A stretch of 64,000 nt of DNA from Ascoidea asiatica. Taxonomy: Eukaryota > Ascomycota > Saccharomycetes > Ascoideales > Ascoideaceae. The notes under the pieces were generated by a model that worked only from the letters and a program-made list of their open reading frames with translations, had not been told where the DNA came from and made no database searches. The stretch spans positions 496,001 through 560,000 of the forward strand of contig BCKQ01000002.1 of NCBI GenBank assembly GCA_001600695.1, given 5' to 3'. Both the position numbers and the translations under genes were made by a program. This document shows positions 41,006 through 50,595 of the stretch, piece by piece. Each line of letters opens with the position of its first letter. Position 1 is the first letter of the stretch.

Positions 41006-43492
41006 GGAACACCGGTAACCTGCACTTTCAAGTGGAACATCCGGAAAAGGGACCGACACCAAAAAAGCAATGTAAACCGAATGCCGGACATCAGGGCCCG
41101 GGAGTTAATCCCATAAAGTGCTCAGGTATTTTTCGGTAGAAAACCGCATACTGATTAAATTAAGTTACGAAATTTTTTTTGAAAAGTTTGTTTTTGAAAA
41201 CCTGATTTTATCTGATATTCAAATACTACTTATTTATTTATGAAATTACAATACCGGCGGGAACAATATCGGTGGATAAATTTTTAGCAATACTGTTCAA
41301 AAGCTTTTTTTTTCTATTTCAGTTGAATGAAATGGAATTGAATTAAAGTGAATTGAATTGAATTGAATTGAAGTATGTAATTGCTAATTTTTAATTGCTA
41401 ATATCTAGTTGCTAAGAAAATGAAAAAAAAAATCGAAACTAACCTGTTTTAAGGTAGCAGAATAATTTAAAGTAATACTTGTGGTAACTTTCCCTATTCC
41501 CTTTTTTTCAGGTAACCTTAATTATTAGAATATTTTTATTTTTTAGGGCCTAGGCATACCGATAAGATAAAATTATATGAAGTTATCCAAAATACAGTAG
41601 TAAAAAATTTTTAACAATTGCATATTAATAAATTTCATTGCTTACTTAAATAATTCTAGAGGATATCAAGACCTATCAAATTCAAAACCCCATTCAATTT
41701 CAAAAACAAAATTATAAAAAAAGGAAAAAAGGGACTTGAGCTAAAAATTTTTTACTTATGAATATTTTTTGTCTCAATCGAACAAAGGGGAGCAAAACGA
41801 AATTTTAATAACTACTTAAAATTACAATTGTGATTTTTCATTTCACCAAATGAAATTGAATTAAATTATAATAAATAACCATAACCAACCTTTTCGAAAG
41901 CAAAATTAATTTATGACAAAGAATGATTTGCTTGAAAGATTATAGATTTGCGATTAGATTAACCTGATTTCATATGAATATCTATCATATTGTGATTTGT
42001 TTATTTCCCATTCTAATAGTAATCATACATGTGATCTCGTAGTTAGTTGTGGGAAGTAAATAATGTATTTAAAAACTACCCTAAAGCAACAAAAACAGGT
42101 AAAACCCGCGAAAAAAAAAAAAAAAAAAAAGTAACAAAATAGAACAATCAGAAAAATTTAGCCCCCGAAAGACGGAATATTTTAAGACAAATTTTGTTTT
42201 AATAGGGAAATTTGGGAAATGATACAATTTTTCTGTAATTAGGAACGGTCATGATCTCTGGAAAATTTTTTTTATCTTTTAGTGATTTTTAATGCACCGA
42301 ACTTTTAAAGTGGTGCTAACTTTTTACACTAATCACAAATTATAATTCTGTCCCTATTTTTTTCAAAAATTCAAGGAAAATAAATTGTAATAGCCTATAA
42401 AAGTTATTAACAACTAATTGTACTTAATATTTAATATTTAAAAAATTTAATATTAATAAACAAATAAAACAAGATCTCAAATAAAATAAACTATTGAATA
42501 TTGTGTAATGAGTAGTTGCATTTTAATCAGGGAATGGTTTCATTTCAAAAAAAAAGGTGCGCTTCATGAGCGGGTCTGAAGTGGGTTGTAACGGTGCGGC
42601 GCAAATAAATAAGCGGGATGTATTTCTCTGCGCCGGTATGCATCTACACGGGATTTTTTTACGATTTTTTCTACCAGAAACATTTCTTTTTGGGGTGATT
42701 GAGAAGAGTTTGAACGAGCTCCTCAGCAGGCAACACAAAACTAAAGAACTTAACGAGACTAAATGGATTGAAATCAGGCTGTTTGAACAAAACCACTTTT
42801 CTTTTCTTTTTCTTTGCTTTTGCCTTTGGTTTTGCTTTTTTTTCTCTTTTGCTTTTCTTCGTTTTCCTTTTTCTGTGTTTTCTTTATTGCTCATGCTTTC
42901 TGCTTTGCTTTTTTTTTTGGTTGTTGTTGAAATAAAACAACACCGGTGAAGGAGAGAAAGGCTGTTCTGCCTCTCTGCCTCTCTGCCTCTCTTTTTGTGT
43001 TTTAGCACTGTGAGTTTAGTAGGCTATCGTATTTCAATTCAGCTGTGTTTGGCTACCAGAATTGCAAGTCTGGACAAAAAGAAAGTTTGCATCACCAAAA
43101 TTTGATCTGATTATCAAAAATCATGTAATCATATTCGAGTTGTAATGAAATAATTGCCATCATAATCAGAATAAAATAAATAACTTATTCATTCATAATG
43201 CTCATAATCAATTTATATTTATAATCACTATTATAATAATAATAATAATTACTAACCGATTCAGTACAGTCCTGTATTGCAATTCATTATTCACCAATTG
43301 GTGATTTCTTTCTGTTTTATTTCTCTTGATCATCACTGTTTAAAAAATGGATGACTTTTACTAACAAAATTTTAAAATTCCTAGTCATTATCCTATTTTA
43401 TTCTATTCTATTATTACACTACGCTACTCTACTATACTTTATTGTATGTTAAGGTAATGTTATTCCAAAACTTAATGCATTTATTTAATTGC

Positions 43493-43617
43493 TTTTTTTT
43501 TTTTTTTTTTTTTTTTCCTTTTTCCTCTTTTTTTTTTTTTTTTTTTAGTTATTTTATTTAAATTTTTTATTATACCTTATTTAATTTTAAAAATACACTT
43601 TTTTTTTTTTTTTTTTT
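43493..43617. repeat. Three poly(T) tracts upstream of FUN19
   Basis: T runs of 24 (43493-43516), 19 (43528-43546) and 19 (43599-43617) lie about 400-520 bp before the FUN19-type start codon. Poly(dA:dT) tracts of this length exclude nucleosomes in yeast promoters; that role is inferred here. Confidence 0.8.
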
Positions 43618-44014
43618 CCCCCAATTGCTTTTTTGTATTTCACTTAAATTATGATAATAAAATTATGAGATATAATAAATAAATAAGAATGATATACTTA
43701 TCTAGAATTTTATATAAATATTCAAATTCCCTTACCTCAACTTTTTTTTCTTTAATCTCTTTAAATTTATTTTAGAACTCAATTCAAATAATTAATAAAC
43801 TCAATTGCTTTCAAATTTACATATTTACAATAATATAATAATAATCATAATCATATATATATAATATTCACATACTTAATAAAATAAAATAAAATAAAAT
43901 AAAATAAAAAAAAATATACATTATCTACATACTACATAATATAAATAAAGCATATAATTAAATAAAATAATAATTAAAAAATTCATATACAAAATACATT
44001 TATCAAAAATTTTA

Positions 44015-45460
44015 ATGTCAGATTATAAATCAGATCAAGATCAAATTCAATCTTCACCCACAAAATCAAAAATGAATTTCGAATCAAATTCAAAATCAAA
44101 TTCAAAAATGGGTATTGTAACTCCAATTCTTAATCATATTCAATTAGCTTCATCAACTTCTAATGCTATGTCTAATTCAATTTCAAATATTGATAGCATT
44201 TTAAATAATAATGATTTAGATAATTTCAATGATAATATTATTTCTACCACCACTAATGTGAATACTAATACTAATACTAGTACTAGTACTAATACCAATG
44301 CTAATAGTAATAATAATACTACCATTAACAACAATAACGGCAATTTAATAACTGAATCTTCAATTCCATCTCCACCATTATCTCCTTATCAAAAACCAGT
44401 TAGCTTAACTAAAACAATTACAACTATTCCAACTTCAAGATCTTTTTTAAATTTAAATTATCCTCCAAGTTCTTCTTCTATTACTACCGCCAATATTACT
44501 AATAATAATAATAATGAAACAAAATATAAAAATAATCATAATTTTGAAGATATTTTCAATACTGATTTAAATTTAAATCAAGAAATTGAACAAATTGACA
44601 AAAATAACTTCATTTCAAAAAAAAGATCTCAAAATAAATATAATATTGTTCAAAAAGAATATGAATATATTTATAATGGAAATAATGAATTCACTGTTAA
44701 AGATTTCAATAAATATCAATTAAAAATTAATCCATGGAAAAGAACTAATTCTTCAGTTAATAATTATAGAGAATCTTGTATTTCATTTTTAAATAATTAT
44801 TCAATCTTAAGTAAAAAAAAATTATTTAAAAAAAGAGAAGAAATTATTGCTATTAATAATAAACTTGCCAAAAAAAGATCTTATCAAAGTGATTCTTCAT
44901 CAAATGTTACAAAAAGTCCAAGAGCTTCAAGAAAAACTATTGAACCAAGTGAAAGAGTTCGTACTAGACGTGCTGTCAAACAAGTTCCTTCTTATACATT
45001 ACAATCAATTGAAGCTTCAGTTCCTTCAGTTCCTCCTCAAAAGAAAAGAAAAATTAAAACTTCTGTTCCAAAACCTGATACTCATAAACAAATTGTTATT
45101 GATTGGGAATCTGTTCCTGATTATTGTCCTCCACTGAGTTCTTTACCAAATAATCCAAAATGTTTAAAAACTGAATGGAAAGGTCAACCAATGAGTCTTG
45201 CAAATGATCCTTTAATTGATAAATTACATCCAGCTGAAGTTACTTTAGCTTCAATATTAAGACTTCCATGTAATTTATATTTAGATTCAAAAAGAAGATT
45301 ATTTGCTGAAAAAGTTCAAAGAAAGAGAAAAGGTTTACCTTTTAGAAGAACTGATGCTCAAAAAGCATGTAAAATTGATGTTAATAAAGCAAGCCGATTA
45401 TATGCAGCTTTCGAAAAAGTTGGATGGTTTGATTATATTGATCAAAATTTTAAACATTAA
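44015..45460 (+). CDS. FUN19: SWIRM-domain protein of the FUN19 family
   Basis: This is a fungal protein related to S. cerevisiae Fun19/YOR338W and to S. pombe Laf1/Laf2, which associate with a histone deacetylase. The product is 481 aa. The C-terminal 90 residues form a SWIRM domain: LHPAEVTLASILRLPCNLYL, then RRLFAEKVQRKRKGLPFRRT, then KIDVNKASRLYAAFEKVGWF. Just before it are a conserved IDWESVPDYCPPLSSLP motif and a basic stretch. The N-terminal half is Ser/Asn/Thr-rich, with a (Thr-Asn) repeat at about residues 78-97 and several SP sites. SWIRM domains bind DNA or nucleosomes, so a chromatin role is likely, but the exact function is not known to me. S. cerevisiae has two paralogs; this gene could correspond to either. 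Confidence 0.85.
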   Translation: MSDYKSDQDQIQSSPTKSKMNFESNSKSNSKMGIVTPILNHIQLASSTSNAMSNSISNIDSILNNNDLDNFNDNIISTTTNVNTNTNTSTSTNTNANSNNNTTINNNNGNLITESSIPSPPLSPYQKPVSLTKTITTIPTSRSFLNLNYPPSSSSITTANITNNNNNETKYKNNHNFEDIFNTDLNLNQEIEQIDKNNFISKKRSQNKYNIVQKEYEYIYNGNNEFTVKDFNKYQLKINPWKRTNSSVNNYRESCISFLNNYSILSKKKLFKKREEIIAINNKLAKKRSYQSDSSSNVTKSPRASRKTIEPSERVRTRRAVKQVPSYTLQSIEASVPSVPPQKKRKIKTSVPKPDTHKQIVIDWESVPDYCPPLSSLPNNPKCLKTEWKGQPMSLANDPLIDKLHPAEVTLASILRLPCNLYLDSKRRLFAEKVQRKRKGLPFRRTDAQKACKIDVNKASRLYAAFEKVGWFDYIDQNFKH

Positions 45461-46897
45461 TATATCAATTATTAATCAATTATTACTAATCCACTGTTAA
45501 TCAAAATTATATGGTTAAAATCATAATGTATTATAAATGTTTGTCTCTCTTCTTTTCTTTTACTTCTCTGGATTTTGTTTTATTTTTTTATTATAAAATA
45601 TCATATTTTCACTTTTCTTAGGTTTCAATGGTTTGAAAGGTTTATTGTTTTTCTGTTTTATTTTTTTATTTGTTTTTTTTTCTATTATCTTAAGGTTATT
45701 TTTCTTTTTATCACATATTGTATTATTTTATAGACATATTATTTTTATTTTACCAAATATCTCCTCTTGTTTTTTCTATAATCTTTGTTTCTTCACTCTC
45801 ATTTTTTTTCATTTATAATTGCTTTATTCCCCCCTTTACTTTTGTTTTCCCTTGGGTCAACAGGTAAGCAACTCACAATCGTTAACTTTTTTCGATATAA
45901 TAATAATTAATATACTACCATATGCTTCTTAAATTAAAGGAGAAATTCTTGTAGTTTAGTTCGTCTAGTAACATCATTGTTATCAAAATTGCTATCCCTT
46001 AATATTTAGCGTATTGTAACTGTCAATCAAGAGAAATCAAGTTGGAATAACGTTGACAAAAATTGTTTGCTTATTAAGTTCTAAAGTACTGCAGCACCCG
46101 AGTAAGCAAGAAAGTTATTCAAGAATAACATTAAGAAACCAATGAAGTATGTTTTAATATGAAAATTCATTTTTTTCTTTGAATCATAAATATATATTCT
46201 AAGGGCAATAATTGAGTCAGAATTATTGATAAAAATTATATTTTATTACTCCTGTATTATGAGATCAGAATATTTTAACTTTGAGAAAATAACAATGTAA
46301 AAGACCAAACAACCTTAAATTCTGGAATGATAATTTCCAAGTGCAGAAGCTATAAACTTTAAAAACCTCGGCGTACATAGTCACATGGTTTCATTATTGG
46401 CCAAAAACCGGATATTAACACTACATTAGGTAAGATTGTGGTTCTTCTTCATAAAAATGGAACGGGCCTTTTTAAAAAAGTATAAACCTTAAGTATGTGC
46501 ATAACATTACTTAAACGATGAGATGTTTCAGGTAATCGGAGCCCACACTTCAAATCGGGATCATAAGCAAATTTACTTTTGTGGTACAAAAACTTCAGGG
46601 CCCCTAGATAATGAAATACCTCCTATTCGAATAACCCCCCGTTATTAATGGGAAGTTTTATATATACTTAACTGAAAGAGATTTTAACGGGTGAAGGCAG
46701 CTTTTTATGACTAGTTTTTTGGCGTCATTGAAGCACATGATATACTTGAAGAGGGAATTATACATGTGAATAATATGAATGAAAAAAAAAAAAAATTATT
46801 TACTGCAGAAAACAACCTTTAGCATACTTTTTAATTTGGTAATATACACTTACAATTATATTTCAGACATAAATATAATAATTATAGCAAATAAAAA
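45461..46897. promoter_or_regulatory. Intergenic, LTV1 upstream region
   Basis: This 1.4 kb region starts with T-rich FUN19 3' sequence (45540-45840). Further on are GTCACATG (46380-46387, Cbf1-type), CCGGATA (46408-46414), and ACGATGAGAT (46515-46524), which matches the PAC element GCGATGAGMT of ribosome-biogenesis promoters at 9 of 10 bases. Also present are CCCCCCG at about 46636 and an A run near 46782-46794. The ORF at 45633-45818 is Phe-rich low complexity. No RNA gene was recognised. Confidence 0.5.
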
Positions 46898-48211
46898 ATG
46901 TCAACTAGAAAATGGGTAGATAAGAAAACAGCTAGAACCTTTGCTGTTGTTCAAAGAAGTGTTGAAGATCCCGAATATTTTAATGATGATGCTTCAAAAA
47001 GTGTTTTGGTGGAGATAACAAAACCCAGTAAAAAAAAAAGTAGAGCAAAATCAAGAAAAGATTTAGAAGAAGAACTCAAAACTCAAATACAAAGTGGTGC
47101 TATTCGAGAGAATGAAGGAGAAGCTTCTTTGTATGGAATAACCTACGACGATTCAAAATATGATTATATGAAACATTTGAAACCAATAGATATAAATGAC
47201 GATCAAAATGAAGCTGATTCAGATATAATAAAGTATTTTATACCTTCAAAAAATGCTAAAAAGGGAGAAAAATCAACTCATCAAAAAGGTTCAATAGCTT
47301 TTAAAGATGATCTCAACTTACCAAAAGAAGCATTTGCTTCAGAAAAAGTTAATAAACTTACATATCAAAACTTTCAAAATATTCCTGATGACATTAAAGG
47401 CTTTCAACCTGACATGGATCCAGACTTAAGAGAAGCATTAGAAGCTTTGGAAGATGATGCCTATGTTGATGAAGATGATTTAGTTTTTGATCAACTTTTA
47501 AAATCTGGTGTTAAAGGTGAAGGAGAAGAATACGAGTCTGATTATGACAATGATTATGAAAATTCCGAAGAAGAATACGATTCTGATCATTTTGCAAAAG
47601 AAGATGATCAAGGATGGGAAAAAGATTTTCGTAAATATAAACATTTTGAAGGAAAGAAAAAGAAAAATGAATGGGATTCTGATGACGATTTTGATGATGA
47701 AGATGAAGAAAATAAAGAATTAGACGATCTTAATATTAAGAAACTAAAAGAGCAGATGTTACAGAGTAAAAGAGAAAATGTACAATTAGATTCTGTTTCA
47801 GTATTACCGGATTTGGGAAAACTTAGTTTGAAATCAGTTCAAAATCAGAAAAAAGGAAGTAAAATGAAAGAGAGAAGAAAAAAGGGTTCAATGACTGATA
47901 CTACTGGATTTTCCATGTCATCTTCTGCCTTATACAGAACTGAAGGGTTAACTTTATTAGATGATAGGTTTGAACAAGTTTCCAAAAAATATGAAAAAAA
48001 ACAAGTAGATAATTACACTACTTTTGATATGGAGAAACAAAAAGAAGGATTTGAAGATATGCTAGTAGACTTTCTTGATAATTATGAAATTGAAGGGAGA
48101 AAGCTTGTGAAAAAAGATGAAGAAATTGAAAAGTATAAACAAGCTGCAGTATCTGTTACCAGAAGTAAGAAAAAAAAAGTTATTGGTCAAAAAAATAAAC
48201 CTAGATTTTAA
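46898..48211 (+). CDS. LTV1: 40S ribosome assembly and export factor Ltv1
   Basis: Ltv1 binds pre-40S particles with Enp1 and Rps3, helps nuclear export and is released before final maturation. The product is 437 aa; S. cerevisiae Ltv1 is 463. Family features are the N-terminus RKWVDKKTARTFAVVQRSV, the LYGITYDDSKYDYMKHLKP motif, the PKEAFASEKVNKLTYQN region, FQPDMDPDLREALEALEDD, and TDTTGFSMSSSALYRTEGL near the C-terminus. Acidic Asp/Glu clusters lie in the middle. Asn runs are absent, in contrast to the genes before 45 kb. A PAC-like element lies about 375 bp upstream. Confidence 0.96.
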   Translation: MSTRKWVDKKTARTFAVVQRSVEDPEYFNDDASKSVLVEITKPSKKKSRAKSRKDLEEELKTQIQSGAIRENEGEASLYGITYDDSKYDYMKHLKPIDINDDQNEADSDIIKYFIPSKNAKKGEKSTHQKGSIAFKDDLNLPKEAFASEKVNKLTYQNFQNIPDDIKGFQPDMDPDLREALEALEDDAYVDEDDLVFDQLLKSGVKGEGEEYESDYDNDYENSEEEYDSDHFAKEDDQGWEKDFRKYKHFEGKKKKNEWDSDDDFDDEDEENKELDDLNIKKLKEQMLQSKRENVQLDSVSVLPDLGKLSLKSVQNQKKGSKMKERRKKGSMTDTTGFSMSSSALYRTEGLTLLDDRFEQVSKKYEKKQVDNYTTFDMEKQKEGFEDMLVDFLDNYEIEGRKLVKKDEEIEKYKQAAVSVTRSKKKKVIGQKNKPRF

Positions 48212-48436
48212 TAATAATACAATTAGAATTATGAAAATTAATTATTCAAATTAATAACTATATAATAAACTCGAAAATTTAAAGCATTAGAAAAAAATAA
48301 TATGTTTTCGAAAATTACAATCTGCAACCTGAAATATAATATAGGAAGATCAAAATATTGGGTGAAATAAATATAGATTTATAGCTAAACTTTTTTTGAA
48401 AAATAATTTTAAAAATCTAAAAAAATTAAAGTAAAT

Positions 48437-50089
48437 TTAAGGCTTACATCTTCCTGAAAATCTTGGATAAAGAGAACAATCTCTTACAGTAAATCTATCA
48501 CATAACCAAGCTAAAATTCTTTCAGTTCCTAAACCATAACCTCCATGAGGACTTGTTCCGTATTTTCTTTGATCAATAAACCAATAATAAGCATCTGAAT
48601 CAATACCTTCTCTTTTGAAACCTTCTAAAAGTTCATCAACAGAATCTATTCTCATAGAACCACCTGTAATTTCACCAACTGTAGGCATTAAAACATCTAC
48701 AGATTCGGTGACTCTTGGATCATCCTTACATTTTTTCATATAGAAAGATTTAATTTCAACTGGGAAACGAGTTAACAATATTGGAACACCAATAGTATCA
48801 GTCATTTTTCTTTCTGCTGCTTCAGCAATATCATCACCAAATTTGAAATGCTCTCCTTCTTCGTTTAAAACATTATGTTCAATAAGCCATTGAATTGCAT
48901 CTTTATATTCTAGTCTTTTGAATGGTAATTTAGGAGCAACAAAATTTGGGTTTAATTGTTTTACTAATGGACCAGCAATTGGATCCTTTAAAACATAATC
49001 AACAGATTTGGTTATAAGAGTCTCAATATGAGTTAATAGATCATCAAAAGAAAGGAAACACAATTCAGCTTCGACATGAGTATATTCACTTAAATGTCTT
49101 CTTGTGTGAGATTTTTCAGCTCTAAAAGATTCTTGAATACAATAAACATCACCTAAAGCAGGAAGACATGTTTCAAGATATAATTGAGAAGATTGAGTTA
49201 AGTAAGCATCTTCTCCATAATATTTTAGGGAAAATAATGTTGAACCACCTTCAACCTGGGTTTGAACCATACAAGGAGGAGTAACTTCTGTTAAACCTTC
49301 TTCAATATACACTTGTCTAATAGATCTTAATAAAGAAGCTCTTACCTTCATAACGGCACTCAATGTATCACCTCTTAAGGCTAAATGACGTTGATCGAGT
49401 AAAATTGAAGGGTCTGCATTTTCTTGAACTCTGTTAGTAATTGAATCATCACCACTTGGAGCCAATCCAAATACAGAATAGTAATCAACTACTAGCTCAA
49501 CTCCACCAGGAGCAGTTTTTCCTTTAGGTAATTTTTCAATTTTACCATAAATTGCAATTGATGTTTCTAAGGTTAATTGAGATGTTTGGAATGCATTAGC
49601 TAAATCGCCAAGTAAAAGACATTGAATGAATCCAGTACCATCTCTTAATATAATAAATGCTCTGTTTTTTTGTAAACGTAATCTATGAATCCATCCACTA
49701 ATCAATACTCTTTTACTAATACCTTCAGAAACATTTCTAATCTTAATTTTATGAGCTTTTTCTAATGATTTATCTTCTTTTATTTCAATTTTCATAGTTG
49801 CCATTTGTTGTTCCAATTGTTCAGCTTCTTTCTTTTTTTTTAATTCTTCTTGTTGTTTTTGCTTCAATTGTTTCTTTTTAATACCATCTGCACCTTTTTT
49901 GGCTTTCTTTAAAGCACTTGCAGTAATCTCTAAATATTCAGAATCAGCTTCTTTGTAAACAAAAAGTTTTTGAAAAGACTCATCTTGAATTATGGCAAAA
50001 GCAGGAGTTTTGAATGGCTTTTCTTTTGAACCATCAGCCTTTGACAAATCATCAAAACCTGATTTATCACAAATATAAAAGGTACTCAT
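48437..50089 (-). CDS. DED81: Cytosolic asparaginyl-tRNA synthetase
   Basis: This is class IIb asparaginyl-tRNA synthetase, which charges tRNA-Asn in the cytosol. The product is 550 aa; S. cerevisiae Ded81 is 554. The N-terminal extension has the yeast/animal form (STFYICDKSGFDDLSKADG) followed by a Lys-rich helix. The OB-fold anticodon domain contains ISGWIHRLRLQKNRAFIIL. Class II motif 2 is FRAEKSHTRRHLSEYTHVE and motif 3 is GGYGLGTERILAWLC. The C-terminus is YPRFSGRCKP. It is divergent from the prolyl-tRNA synthetase gene, the same arrangement that S. cerevisiae has for DED81 and YHR020W. Confidence 0.97.
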   Translation of the reverse strand: MSTFYICDKSGFDDLSKADGSKEKPFKTPAFAIIQDESFQKLFVYKEADSEYLEITASALKKAKKGADGIKKKQLKQKQQEELKKKKEAEQLEQQMATMKIEIKEDKSLEKAHKIKIRNVSEGISKRVLISGWIHRLRLQKNRAFIILRDGTGFIQCLLLGDLANAFQTSQLTLETSIAIYGKIEKLPKGKTAPGGVELVVDYYSVFGLAPSGDDSITNRVQENADPSILLDQRHLALRGDTLSAVMKVRASLLRSIRQVYIEEGLTEVTPPCMVQTQVEGGSTLFSLKYYGEDAYLTQSSQLYLETCLPALGDVYCIQESFRAEKSHTRRHLSEYTHVEAELCFLSFDDLLTHIETLITKSVDYVLKDPIAGPLVKQLNPNFVAPKLPFKRLEYKDAIQWLIEHNVLNEEGEHFKFGDDIAEAAERKMTDTIGVPILLTRFPVEIKSFYMKKCKDDPRVTESVDVLMPTVGEITGGSMRIDSVDELLEGFKREGIDSDAYYWFIDQRKYGTSPHGGYGLGTERILAWLCDRFTVRDCSLYPRFSGRCKP

Positions 50090-50595
50090 TGTTATAAATG
50101 TGTAAATTAATTCAAGGTGGATTAAAATGTATGAAATATTCTATTTTTTTGAAAAAACTTTAATAGGTGAATAAATTGAATAAAATGAACAGCTCAATGT
50201 ATTTAAGTATTACCCATTCAGAATGAATAACTTTTAGATTCAAGGTATGAGTAATAACGAAAAATTTTTAGTGTAAAGATAAGAATCTCTGGGTCTCAGA
50301 TGTGAGCCTTGCGGATTTTTTTCACGGATACGGAGGAAATTTCAACAATTTCAATAAAAAAAACTATCCGGACCACAATTAGTGCGTCTAAATACAATTC
50401 CAGATTTAAACCGTGCCCGGAAAGCCTCATTTATCTAAAGAGTAATTAGGATTGCATTATCACTGAAAATTCATTAAAAGTTAAAAATCTGTGAAAAATA
50501 AGATAATACTTCAATCTTTCTTTTTAATTTCAAATCAACAACTCAATTGGATTTATATTTTCTTTATTTGGAAATTTTGATTACAGAATATTATA
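50090..50595. promoter_or_regulatory. DED81/prolyl-tRNA synthetase divergent promoter
   Basis: This shared 506 bp promoter has a GC-richer core at about 50285-50430. CACGGATAC lies at 50323-50331, followed at once by GGAGG, and TATCCGGA lies at 50365-50372. Both words also occur upstream of ARG4. A GTGCCCGGAAAG stretch lies at about 50414. Confidence 0.55.

Larger units (their letters stand above)
39119..44014. other. Gene desert of about 4.9 kb
   Basis: This is the longest gene-free stretch in the window. From left to right it holds ACCCTAA (39361-39367) with GTCACGTG (39377-39384), 260 bp upstream of BFA1. An AATAAG hexanucleotide array (39486-39533) follows. About 1.2 kb is plain AT-rich sequence. 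A CCGG-containing patch with a 30 bp A run and ambiguous bases lies at 40972-41005 and beyond. CATGTGAT (42028-42035) and ACCCTAA (42078-42084) come next. A moderately GC-rich patch lies at about 42540-43010. Three long T runs at 43493-43617 precede FUN19. I recognise no tRNA, snRNA or coding gene. ORFs here are short, overlap antisense, and one pair reads through the ambiguous bases. Confidence 0.55.

Noticed and set aside
40867-41139. ORFs crossing the A run and N bases
   Set aside because: They read through undetermined bases and a homopolymer that encodes poly-Lys or poly-Phe, so they are not credible.
42523-43008. Overlapping ORFs of 161 (minus) and 130 (plus) codons in the gene desert
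   Set aside because: They overlap antisense inside a GC-richer patch, are Lys/Arg/Gln or Phe low complexity, and match no family. Chance ORFs in a stop-poor island explain them.
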